Below, piece after piece: positions 33,301 through 46,341 of a stretch of DNA of 64,000 nt; the stretch's first letter is position 1, and every line of letters begins with the position of its first letter. Source of the DNA: Enoplosus armatus (taxonomy: Eukaryota; Chordata; Actinopteri; Centrarchiformes; Enoplosidae); the NCBI RefSeq assembly GCF_043641665.1, contig NC_092180.1, forward strand, positions 28,885,554-28,949,553. The letters are read 5' to 3'. A program made the translations under genes and the position numbers. The notes beneath the pieces were generated by a model. That model saw only the letters and a program-made list of their open reading frames with translations. It was not told the DNA's origin and searched no databases.

Positions 33301-36300
33301 CTACATTGTGACGATGGTTGCTTATGTCATCACATGGCTCAAACTGGATCAGGGTGGCTAACATTACAGTGGCTTGTATGGGTGGATCTGTATTGATTTG
33401 TGGCTAGTACGTTTAGCCTGTACAGCTAAACAGGTGACCATCTCTTTGCTGAATGAGTTAACCCATCTTATTCCTTGCTGTGTACAGTTTACTCATTTTC
33501 AAGCAAGCCAATGTAACTTTCTAGCCCCTAGCCCCTAGGGTAAAAAGTGACAACTGGATTACTGGATAAATACTGAAACTTGATGTGACAGTTGCATAAG
33601 TAGAAAAGAGATGAGTCAAAGTCAGCAAACTGAGTAATTTGTTACTCAGCAATATCTACATCTACATCTAACATTTTCTAACATTATCCACCATAAGCTA
33701 CTAGTCATACCAGACCAAGTGACCCCTGAGTGTACTGACTTGAATGAGGGAGAGTTTTACTGCTTATGGATTCAACTTTAGAAGAGGTAAAATATTATTT
33801 CATCTTTCTTAGGTTACATGGTCTTACTTTAAGCCTGTATTATTACTGACATCAATTCATAATTAACATCCCATTTCACAGAGAGAATGGAAACTATAAC
33901 GTTTGTAGTCAGACTAAGTCCATAACTGTATAAAGCAACAACTAGCCATGGTACAGTAGAGATGTCATCTACATCTCTGCAGGGAGAAAAATAATGCTTT
34001 TTGGGGGTGGTAATGAGGAGGTGACAAAGCTGCTGAATATAAGTTTATGCGAGCAGTGTAAAAAGGCAGAGTATAGAGATACACTTGAGACTCCATGCAC
34101 CAGCTTCTCCCACTACTCCCACTCCTAGTACTTGCAGCAGGAGACACACTGGACCCACACTCAGAGGCTTGCTGTATAACCATAACAGCAGGAAAGTGGC
34201 TGGTTCTGATCTGGTGGGCAGCGATAACCATCCCTGTACCTAAGAGGTCCCTTGTTAGTGGTTTTAATGAACAGACCTGCTGCACTGACGTCACTTTTGT
34301 TGATGATTCCTTTAGCCTACACTATCAAGTTGTTATGGCAAATGCGTTCGCAAACAGTTGCCTATTTAGACATCCAACAGACAAGAAGCAACATTATAAT
34401 TTAATGTATTTACTGAGTTGTGTTTCTGGCCAACTGACTGACCACCTTACACTCTCCTTTTAGCTCTGTTTTAGTCTCCAACAACTCCTGATAATTTTAT
34501 CACTATATACTCCAACTTTCCGTCTGCGCAACACGCCGGTGTTACCCGAGAAGAGACGCAATGCCCCCCGTGAGCTGAGGAGGTGGAGACAGGGAAATCG
34601 TGCTGGAGACGAGCGCAGCGCTAGGAGGAGACGCTTTAAACCCGTCCTTCCATCGATCACTATTGGGAATGTAAGATCTCTCCCCAATAAGATGGACGAG
34701 TTAAAATCTGTAAAATCTAAACAATCAGCTGAAAGAAGCTAAAACGTACCAAAGAGCTGAGGACAACTGCAGAGTCTGTGATAATTCTCTGTGAATTCAT
34801 CATTTACTAGTGACGTTTTTCACATTATACAGTCAGTGGATCCATTGTTTATTTATTTAATACTGAGGAGTGCAGCTTTAAAGTGTGTGACTTTCCACTG
34901 TATCTTCTATCGATTCCATTTCCTTCTATCAACTCTTACCTGCCACTTTTCAAGCTGCCCAGGCTGAAGTGGACACAGTTAAGGCAGTGGTCAGCATCTG
35001 GTCCATCACAGCCTTGGTCTCCACACTCACTATGGCATGGTCCTTGATGAGCACCACATTGATTATGATCAACAACAACACCAGAGTCGTCATCATCATC
35101 AGTGCAAACAGTTGATAAATCACTTTCCACAACATGTTACATTCATTATTCTATCACATGGAATAAGAACATTTCCATTCTGGTTCTACAGGGAGACAAC
35201 TAATGAGCTTTATTCTTACTAAGGCAAAAGAAGTTGAGTGCCAATTCTTACAAATTAGCATTTATTTTAAGATTTTATTGTTTGCCTAAAAATTATTAAA
35301 AGGGCTAGCTCCAAGGTCAACAGTTGTTTCTGGTTGTCCCAAGATCAAGGTTGAAGCACAGAAGAGTTCGAGCCTTTGCAATTGTGGCCCTCAAACTCTG
35401 GAATGAGTTGCCTCTACATGTTATGCTGGTCCCTACTCTGCCTGTTTTCAAAGCTTTTAACTCACTATGAGGATAGCCTTTTTCTATGTTCTTTTTCTAA
35501 CCCAGTTTTTATTGCGTTGTTCTATGGTTTTCTTTGATTGTACAGCACTTTGGTCAACTGTTGTCGTTTTTACATGTGCTTTATAAATAAATTGGATTGG
35601 ATAGCACTGGATTATTTATAACTGTAACATCTGCCTAAATTAACAAATGTCTGTGCTTGGTGTGAAAATGAAATGTATATTGTCCCCTGCTTTTTTCTAA
35701 TTTTATTTTTAATTCATTCAGCATCTATATGACGTACGTTTATATGTATGATAGATAATTTCCATTAATGAGTGTAAAATGTATCTAAAAAATTTTTTCA
35801 GAGGGTATATTTTTAGAGTCTTAAAGTGCAGACTTCTTGAGAATATTTGTTTTTATGTATATATATTATATACAGTAGGGTCCAAAAATCTGAGACCACT
35901 AATCAAGATACTTCTATTTTGCATTTGTTTCGAATGTAACACTATTATTTCATTACAAATGATAATATCAGCTTTGTAGGTTTCCACTGTCTGAATGAAG
36001 CCTTAGCTTCTATCGATCCCTCTCGTCTTAATCCACATCGAGAAAATCCACAGGACCACTCCGTAAAGTTTAATAGTTTACTTCGGCTCACACACACTTA
36101 CAAACAAAACGGGTGGTACAGAAAAAATGTTCAAAAGTGTCCAAAGTTACAAAATCCGTTAAATCCAAGTAAAATCACCAAGGAGAGGAAAAGAGGGAGA
36201 GAGAGGTGGCTCCACTCTCTGCCTGCCTGACTCACTGACCTAAGGTTACCCCCCTCACGGGAGCATCAATTAACCAATTAAAGGTGCATAGTTACTTGAA

Positions 36301-39300
36301 AGCACCAAACAGTTAGCACCTAACCCAATCATTACAAATATCACGTAAATAACATTTTTATCCACTTTAAATAATCCACAAACATTTTAAATGATTAACT
36401 TATTACATTATGTACATATGAACTGAAAAATATCTGTAAATAATATTTCTAATTCCTTCTTGATCAATTAACTTAAATTACTGTAGTTTTACTGTTTTTA
36501 AATGAACTTAAATTATCACTTACTTTTTTAACCTATATCAATGAACTGCATTTAGGCTCCTACAAGCTTAACAATTTGAGCGAAAAGTTGAATCTTTGAA
36601 AAATGTACTGGAATTTCAGAAAATATATTAGTATATGGTATGTCCCCCTTTTGCTTTAAAACAGCATGCACTCGAGCTGGTTTGTGCAAAACCTGATGAC
36701 CCATGTTATCCCAGCATGATTTGACAATGTTCCAAAGGGCTTCTTGTGATGTTACAGAATGCTTGGCTTTCTGAGTCTTCAAGTGCCCCCATAAATGTTC
36801 AATGAAGTTGAGGTCAGGTGACTGTGGAGGTAAGTCCATGACAGCCCTAACCCCCTAACCCTCACTGATGCCATGTTTCCCACTATCACAATGCTACTTA
36901 AGAAGCAATGATCTCCTGGAAACTTGAGGAACAGCCATATTTATAACAGGTGAACACTGGCTGCAAACTGAGTTAATTGAATGAGCCTCCAATGAGTAAA
37001 ACAAGTCCACCTGAGTGTCATCTGAATGCATGCCTCAATGGAAGGGATACAACTCAACAAAATCTGACCTTTTGTACGAAGGAGTTAAGTTGGTCAATTC
37101 CACAAATTTGCTTAAATTTTATTGCTGACCTAAAAATAGTGCAGAATCAAAATATTTCTTCTTTATTATACGTCATAACTTCTTGTGTTTTTAAATGTTT
37201 CTGAATCCTCAAACTTCTTCTTGAACTGCTTCTTTCCAGGTTTAGAAAATATTTGAGATTTTCAATGTGGTCTCAGACATTTGGACTCCACTGTATATTA
37301 TATATTTGTTATTTCAGTTTATATCAGACTTTTTAATCCTCTCACCATTGTATTCATCTTCCTCCTCCTTTTCCTCCTCCTCCAGCTCTGGCTCCTCCTC
37401 AGGGTCTGGGATCTCCAACATCCTTGAACAGGAGTGCTGAGCACTGTAGGGCTGGTAAGGATTCTGAGATGTTCCATAAAGGATCAGTGTCCATTTTTTT
37501 AGGTTGCCTGTGCCAAGTGACAATCATTTTTTAGGTTGCTCTGGGTCAGCTTCAAATGTAATGGTAGATCTAAATGTAAATGTGTGCCTGAGTGTGCATG
37601 TGTTGTTGGACCTTACCCAGCACCTCAGGGTTGCGTAGTTTTGACTGTGAGTCAATAATCTCCAGAGTCCAAGTGCCCTCTGCCCTCTCACCCCAGAAAT
37701 GAACTGTCATGAACTCCCAGTTGCTGAAGCCCTCGTTGGAACTGTCAAACAACCTGTAAACATAACAGTGAGATGAAATGAGACGTGAGAAAGATTAAAT
37801 TAAGAAGATAAAGTTTCCCCTTAAGGTCACTTTATAATGTACGATTTACACAAGACGAAATCTTTGGTTGTCAATCAAAAATGGTGCATGGTCTTGACCG
37901 TACTGTGAAACATGTCCCCCTGACAGCCAGTTTAGATTTTTGGCGACCAAAGACAGCCTGTGTCAAAATTCTGAGTCAGAAATGTAAGACCTCTCAAATC
38001 TCACAATGTGAGTGCTTCTACTCACATTTACATACATACATACATACTCAGCAATCGGAATATGACATGAAATGGAGCAGAATGCAGTGGTTTTCGAGTT
38101 AAGCTTTTCCTGAAAATGTCAGCTGGACATCCCAGTCTGTTTGTATTACATGTTTATATACAAGGCATTTGAGATACAGCAAATTCTCACATAAAAGCCA
38201 GAAACAATAGCTGTGGGCATGGCCAGCATTACAAATGAAGGCCTTTCTCTAATAAAGGCTCCTCTCATTTTGGTCTACTTCACTTCCTGTCTTTGTGTGT
38301 TTTCCCACCTGTGTGATTGTCTTCACCTGACACTCGTTATCGCCACCTGGCTTCTATATTTAGTCTGCGTTTCCCTCTCCCCAGTGCTAGTTCGTTGTAT
38401 GTCATTGCTGTGTTATTTGTCTTGGCTCCCTGTTTCCCCTACGTTCCTTGTTTTCCCAGTGTCTTTGGATTTTTTTTCTTTTGGACTGTTTTTGGACTCT
38501 GATTCTTGTCTGTTCCTTGCCTGTTCTGTTTGCCTGTTTGGACTACTTTACTGGCTTTGACCCCTGCCTGCCTCACCACCTTGTAAGTCTTTGTTCCCCT
38601 GTTTTTTTTGCAATAAAACCTTTTACCTGCATCAGTTCTGCCCGTTTTTGCATTTGGGTCCTATTCCCTGTGTTCCTTGCTGCCCTGCTCCACCAGCCGT
38701 GACAGATACAGAGAAGATTAGCATGGCCTTCACAAAATGATGACACGCAAGGCACTCTGGAACACGCATAAACTATTTCACAAAATTCGTTCACAAAAAG
38801 TCATTTTACTTAGAAATCAGTCCACAGGCTGTTATAGGCAACCGAGACAGTCAGGCATTTTTTAAGTTACGTTACAATACGCTCAGACATTGACAATAAA
38901 AAGCGATTTATACATGGCGTGGGTTAACAGACAGGAAATCTCTTTTGAATTGAATCACAACAGTCTCTGGAAAGCATCTCACAGGAGCTTTTTATCCCAG
39001 GAAGACGCAAAAAATTCCATGTTTTTATTTCCAGTCGGTTCTGTAATGTATGTAAATAAAGTTTTGCTTGCTTGCTATAGTGTTGCTTCTATTGTTGTCA
39101 AAGTCATGCTGCTGTTATGTGGGAACACATTGCACACTTTTCACATCAATCTGCACTGAATTGTGTCACTGCAAAACTATATTTTTCTATTTTTGTAAAA
39201 TAGAAATGGTTAAAAAAAAACTGATTTTTATAGCTGTATGGCATAAAAAACATGATAGCACACTATTTAAACTCTGAGCAAACAAGCTCCCAACCCTGAT

Positions 39301-42300
39301 CAGTTAAACCTTACACTATCTTGGTGGCTAGTTATAAAATGTATTTAGCATGTCTTCTTTTGGCAGGACAGGTATGTTGGAGGAATATGGACTGAGCAGC
39401 ACTGTCAGTCAAACCTTTGTAGGAAATAGACAAGAAAGGACAAGAAAAGTAGTCAGACAGTGCTGCAGCAGACACTGAGAAAGACATAAAAAGTGGTGAG
39501 TGTCATTTAATTAAACTCTGATTATTAAAACCTTTTGTGAAATAAAATGTATCCACTGTTGTTTGACTGTGAGGCTTCCCCAGACACTTCAGAAACCAAA
39601 AATATTAAAAAAAGGGTTTTATTCATAAACATTGTGTACCCAGTATGACAACGAACAGCAAGATGTGGATGGATGTGAGAATGCAGAAACAGTTTAACTT
39701 TATCGAGTGATTGGAGCTGCTTCACTTTGACAGGAATTCAGCAGAAGGACATGTGCCTGTCCTTCAGCCTGTAAAGCCATAAAGCCACACTCTGTGTGTG
39801 TGAGAGAGAGAGCTTGATTCCTTTTCTTGGTCAGCCTTTTTATTTGAAGAATGCTTTTCAGAAATATAATTTGAATCTTCACAAAACCATTTGAGGAAAC
39901 CTAGATTCCAAAAAGATGAATCCAATCTCTCACAGTAATTCAAGGAATATGTTTTTAAAATACAGGAGCTAGTATTTAGGCATATTTGATGTTTGGAACA
40001 TCATAGCATGCTCAGTTTAGCAGAGATTGAGTGTGACGATAATAAACTCCACTTAGGTACATTGAAACTACAAAACTACAGCATATACATGGATATTTGG
40101 TAGAGGTCACCCATTAATTAAAAGACCTATGTGGGTTTCATATATAGTTGGAACTGCAGCGTGCATTGGTGTGTACAGTGTAGCTCTCACCTCTTGGCCA
40201 GTAGCTGTGATCTCGTCCCAGACGGAGAGATGAGGTTGATCTCCAGGTCTCCTCGTCGTGGGTGGACTATCAGGACCTTGACCACCACATGCTCCAGGTG
40301 ATCCACATGCTGCTCAGGTTCTGCTGAACACCCAGAGGTAGTTATGCTGCTGTTCAGGCTTTGGCCAGCATGGATGTACCTGGGACAGCCATAAGCATAA
40401 ACATTATGCAATTACATGATAACTATTACAACAGAATGCCCTCATATGTATCCTCCATTGATGTGGAGCACTGTGCCCGAAAGATGCAATAAAGCACATG
40501 AGCAGTATGTCAGGATATAAAGTATGATCAGCAGCAGACTCTGAACAAACTACAACAACAATAGTGAAAAGGTTTGAGTAGTGTTGAGTGTTTACAGTGT
40601 TCTCAAGTTCTCAAAGATTGTCCAGTGGTGGCCATAGATGATTGCACTGTGCTCTCTGAAGATGTATAAATGATTAAATGTACAACTGAGCGCCACAGGA
40701 AATCATTCCTGCCAGTGGCCATCAAACTGTTCAATTCCTCCCTCTGAGTGTCAGACACTCAGAATAAACAGACTGGAAATTTTCTACATATACTACCTCA
40801 CTATTACTTATTCTTAAATGACAATACATACATATATACAGTGCTTAACAAATGTATTAGACCACCACCCAGTGTAAGGTGTTTGCCACTACTGCCCTGA
40901 ATTAACAGTATTGCTGATTACCAAAATATTTTTTTATGTTTCTGTAATGGTTAATCCACCAGTATGTGCAAGCTCTTTAATCAAAATGATATCTTTAATG
41001 CTAAAATATAATTATTGTTGTTATCCATGAATTTTCCAATTTACTGTTTTACAAAAAAGCAGAAAAAAATAGTAAAGCACATTATTATTTTTTGATTGAG
41101 ATGCCAAATTACAGTTATTTACTTGCATTCCTGAACAGAAAATTTTGTTTTAGTGGTTGTATGTTATTCTTGATTAATTTCTGACTTCTCAGAGAATTCC
41201 AGTGTGCTCAAATTTGGGTATAAAAATGTGAATTCAGTTTGAAATTCCTCACTCCTGTTCAAAATGGTGAAGTGTAGGGAACTCACTGAGAAAGAAAGAG
41301 TCCGAATTAAAGCACTTCATGATGCAGGATGGTCTTTGAGACAAGACGAAGTGTTCTCACAGTGTGGTCAAGTATGCCTTGGACTCGACTGGTACTTACA
41401 AATTGCGTCAAGGAAGAGGCCGAAAACGAAAGCTAACTGAAGCAGATGTCAGGCAAGTCAAGATTTTAAGTACTAGAGACAGAAAGAAGACCACTGCTGA
41501 TCTTCAGGCAGAGATTAATGCTTCTAGATCAGAATCTGAGAAAGTCTCCAGAATGACTATAAGCAGACGACTGAAGAAACAAGGCTTAACGGGAAGAATA
41601 GCTGCTAAGAAGCCATTATTGAGGCCTGCAAACATCCAAAAACGCCTAAAATTTGCCAGGGAGCACAAACACTGGACTGTAGATGACCGGAAGAAGGTAC
41701 TCTGGACGGACGAGTCCAAGTTTGAACTCTTCGGTCAGCATCGTCGTGTTTATGTCCGCAGAAAAGCTGGAGAACGTTTTCATGCTAGATGCATTGCACC
41801 CACAGTGAAACACGGTGGAGATTCCATTATGGTATGGGGTTCCATTTGTGGAAATGGCATGGGCAAATTAGTTAAAATTGACGGTATCATGAACAAGAAG
41901 GTCCACCACAACATCTTGGTGCATCATGGAATCCCTTCTGGATTTAATCTGATTGGTTGTGGGTTCATATACCAAGAAGACAATGACCCCAAGCATACTG
42001 CAAAGCTGTGCAGAGACTACTTGACCAAGAAAAAGGAATGTGGAGTACTGGAACTGATGGACTGGCCAAGTCAAAGTCCAGACTTGAATCGTACTGAACA
42101 GATCTGGGATTTATAGAATTCAAAAATAGATCGCACAAAACTTTCATCCAAAGCAAGTCTCTGGGAACAGCTAGAAACTATTTGGAACTCAATAACAAAA
42201 GGGACTGCCAGCGAGAACGCAAGCTGTTATCAGGGCCAAAGGAGGTCATACAAAATATAAAATTTTTTGGTTAATAAATGTGAATGAGGACTATTTAGTT

Positions 42301-45300
42301 GTTCCAGTTTGTTATTTGCCTAATAAATAACAATACAACTTTTAGTTTGAAACAAGTTTTTGACAGATTTCTAAAATATGTATAATGTATAATATTTTGA
42401 TTGTGCCTCGTGAGAAGTACAATTGAGTATCATTTAGCACCAAATGAGGGGAGATTGATGGCACCTGGGTCAAAGTGGCACTAATTCCAGAGACCATCCC
42501 TGATTGGCCACAGACAATAGGTGACGGGGTATAAAAGGTTTTGGAAGACAGCAAACCAGTTGGTCTCCTTTTCCCTCTCCAGAAAAATGAAGGAGGGCCA
42601 GAGTTTTTTGTACTGTGAATGTTTTCCCCCACTAATTATCTGCAGAGGACCCTGAGTGATGAATGGGGAAGCATCATCATAGCAACATAGAAGGCAAGAG
42701 TATACATAACATATATGTATATGAAGTAACCAAAGAATGTGGATAGTGATAGCTTGTTAGCTAATCATCAGTTAGCTAAGCTCCAAGCATGCCTTAAGGA
42801 CATAACTGAACTGAAGAACTGGATGACCTGCCATTATCTGATGTTGAACTCAGACAAGACAGAAGTTATTGTTCTTGGCCCTGAACACCTCAGAAACACT
42901 ATCTAAGGATATTGTTACTCTAGATGGCATTGCCCTGGCCTCCAGCGCCACTGTGAGGAATCTCAGAGTTGTCTTTAATCAGGACATTTTAACTCATGTA
43001 AAACAAACTTCAAGGACTGCCTTTTTTCACCTCCGTAACATTTCAAAAATCAGGAAGGTCCTGTCTCAAACAGATGCAGAAAAATTAGTCCATACATTTG
43101 TCACACCTAGGCTGGATTATTGCAATTCCTTATTATCAGGCTGTCCCAATAAGTCCCTGAAGACTCTCCAGTTGATCTAGAATGCTGCAGCATGTGTACT
43201 GACTGGAATCAGGAAAAGAGATAATTTCTCCAGTATTCGCTTCTCTGCACTGGCTCCCTGTAAAATCCAGAACAGAGTTTAAATTCCTTCTCACTTACAA
43301 AGCTCTTACTGGTCAGGCACCATCATATCTTAAAGAGCTAATAGTACCCTATTACCCCACTAGAGCACTGCGCTCCCAGAATGCAGGGTTGCTTGTGGTT
43401 CCTAGAGAATCGGAACAGGAGCCAGAGCCTTCAGCGATCAAGCTCCTTTCCTGTGGAATCAACTCCCAGTTTGGGTCCGGAAGGCAGACACACTCTCTAC
43501 TTTTAAGAGTAGGCTTAAAACTTTGCTTTTTGATAACGCTTATAGTTAGGGCTGGCTCAGGCCAGCCTAGACCAGCCCCTAGTTGTGCTGCTATTGGCAC
43601 AGACTGCTGGGGGACTTCCCCTGATGCACTGAGCTTTCCTCCTCTCCCTCTCCATCTTTACACGTTCATGTCCCACCAATGCATGTTACTAACTTTGTAT
43701 CTTCCCCGGAGTTTCTTTGTGCTTTGTCGTCTCGCAGGTTCCTGTGGAACGTGGTCCTAGTACGCCTGGCTGCTGCTGTCATGGGCCCGCTTGGCTCATC
43801 ACTACAGTTATTTTTAGTCGTAGTTCTGTTACTATTAAAGTTGTTATTGCTATTATTAATCATATCAGTTATTACAGCTGTAACTACTATTATCAGTCAT
43901 ATTTCCATTGTTATTATAACATCTCACCCACCCACCCAACCGGTCAAAGCAGATGACTGCCCATCTAGAGTCTGGTTCTGCTCAAGGTTTCTGCCTCTTT
44001 AAAGTAAGCTTTTCCTTGCCACTGTCGCCAAAGTGCTTGCTCATGGTGGGAACGGTTGGGTCTCTGTAATATAACATTATAAAGAGTACGGTCTAGACCT
44101 GCTCTATTTGTAAAGTGTCATGAGATGACTTTTGTTGTGATTTGGCGCTATATAAAATTGAATTGAAGAGTGACAGGAAATACGGGAGAGAGAGGGGGGA
44201 AGATATGCTGAGCTACCAGGGTGCCCATATGTATAATTTTCTAAACAATTTAGAATAAATAACAATTTACAATAAAACAAATATTCTCTGGTATCCCGGT
44301 AAGAAGAGAGCCATTCCCTCACCGACAGTGCATGTGGTAGTTTCCAACGACAAGCTACCATCCTTTTAGCAGCTGTGAGACCTGCTAACAACAGGTGCCT
44401 ATGATTTGTAGTTAAGTAAAAGCAGACACTGTAAGTGAGGGATGGCTCTCTCAATAATATTAGACATAATACTTCAGACATTTCCCCAAAATCTATTAAC
44501 CTCCAGACACTGCCAAACTATATGAAGAAAAGTACCAAATGGTATTGTCTGGACAAAAGTTGCAATATGGATTATCTCTGAGTTTGGTTTGTTGTAATCT
44601 TTGAGGTGTGAAATTAGACCTGTGAATAAATTTATGTTGTATCATTTGATGGTTCTGGATGACAGGGATATATTTGACCATATTGTGTGCCAATCCAGAT
44701 CCGAGGAAGTATTAATATCTCTCTGCCGTAGTGTGTTACGTGGCAACGGTTTTATATGAGGCCGCAGATATAAATGTATAGAGGTCGCAGACAATACCAT
44801 TGTTTTTACCCTTGGTGCCAAGTATCAAAGGAAGGGGGTGAGTTTCCAAATCAGTGCCCCATGGGATACCTTGAGCACACATTGCCGCATGTAACTGTAG
44901 ATAAAAAAGTGCCCGAGAGGTTATAGGACCTTTGTAAATCTTGGAATTCATGGAGACCCGAGTATGGACAACTTTGTCACCCCACCTTGGAAAACAATTG
45001 GCTTCCCGTCAATCAAACAAAAATAGTTATGGAAAATTGGAGACTGACGAAACAATTTGTTGCAAATATTTGCAAATTGCTGGACTTTGTGCCATATAGT
45101 GAAAATGTACGATATAATTCACCCAAATTCCCATCTTATGGGTTATGTTGGAATATATCAAATGTTCTACATTAAGTGGATATGTCAATTGTTCAACAAT
45201 GGGGCGCCATGACACACAAGTCTCTGGATTCAACAGGTAGTAAGTGGATACAGAGCAAAACACCATGAGTACCATTCAAAATTTGGTATGTAGATGGAAT

Positions 45301-46310
45301 GGGAAGCCAATTTTTTTCCAAGGTGGGGTGACAAAGTTGTCCATACTCGTAGGTCTCCGTGAATTCCAAGATTTTCAAGGTCCTATAACCTCTTGGGCAC
45401 TTTCTTTTTCCACAAAAAAGTGCTGATAAAAAAGCGCAACTTTTCCAGTGGCCAATCCAGTAGGGCTGGAGGTATCATTAAGCTGACAAAATTGATACTA
45501 TCTTAATGACTTAATGATTCATCTTAATGAGTGAAAGTCTAGCCTGAAAGGAGGTAGGGAGCATATCCCATCTCTTTAAATCGGCATTTATGTTCACCCC
45601 ATGGCATTAATGCTGATTTTGCCCAGTTAATTTTTAAGAGATGCGAGAATGATTTAAAGAGATTTTTGGTAAAAATCTAAATATTGTCCGCATACAAGGA
45701 ATTGTGATGCGGTGTGTTGTGTGTGATGACTGGACCTCTGACTGTCATTACCTGAGCAACAGACTCCAAAGAAAGAGAAAATAAAAGTGTAGATAAGGGG
45801 CAGCCCTGACGAGAGGACCTCACTGAAGCTCATGTGTTCAAGCACAGCCCATAGAAAACGCCATTCCAGCCAGTTAAATGTGCATCTAGTGAAAGAATGG
45901 CACTGTTTCTGACCTTGAAGCTGAATCTATAACATGAAGCAAGCGACAGACACGATCAGACGCTAGTCTGGATTTTAAACCCAGTTTGGTCATAGTGGAC
46001 CAGATGAGGCATATAGCGCTCCAACAGGGAGGACCTAATATTTTATTTTAGCAGAAAGGAACCTGTACTGATGGAAAAATAAAGTATATTCAACAGCAGA
46101 GGGCCAAGAGGAAATATATAATTCTGGAGGTAGTCCATCCAGGCCCAGAGATCGGCCTTTATTCATTGATTTGATGGCTTTTATTAGGGCTTCTAGAGTG
46201 ATAGGCGCCTCTAATGAATCACACGGCCTCCAGGGGCAGCTTAGGTATATGTAATGATTCTAAAAATTCAGTACATCCGTGTCAGTATCCCCAGTTTGTC
46301 TCCCTGTGTT

Positions 46311-46341
<31 letters not shown>

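Noticed and set aside
33965..34463. Novel small genes on either strand in the intron
   Set aside because: Plus-strand translation shows a degraded LINE RT start (IPVPKRS block); the minus-strand frame is its shadow.
38213..38560. 115-codon Leu/Cys-rich plus-strand ORF as a membrane protein
   Set aside because: It overlies an LTR-like, pyrimidine-rich sequence in an intron; the hydrophobicity comes from T-rich codons.
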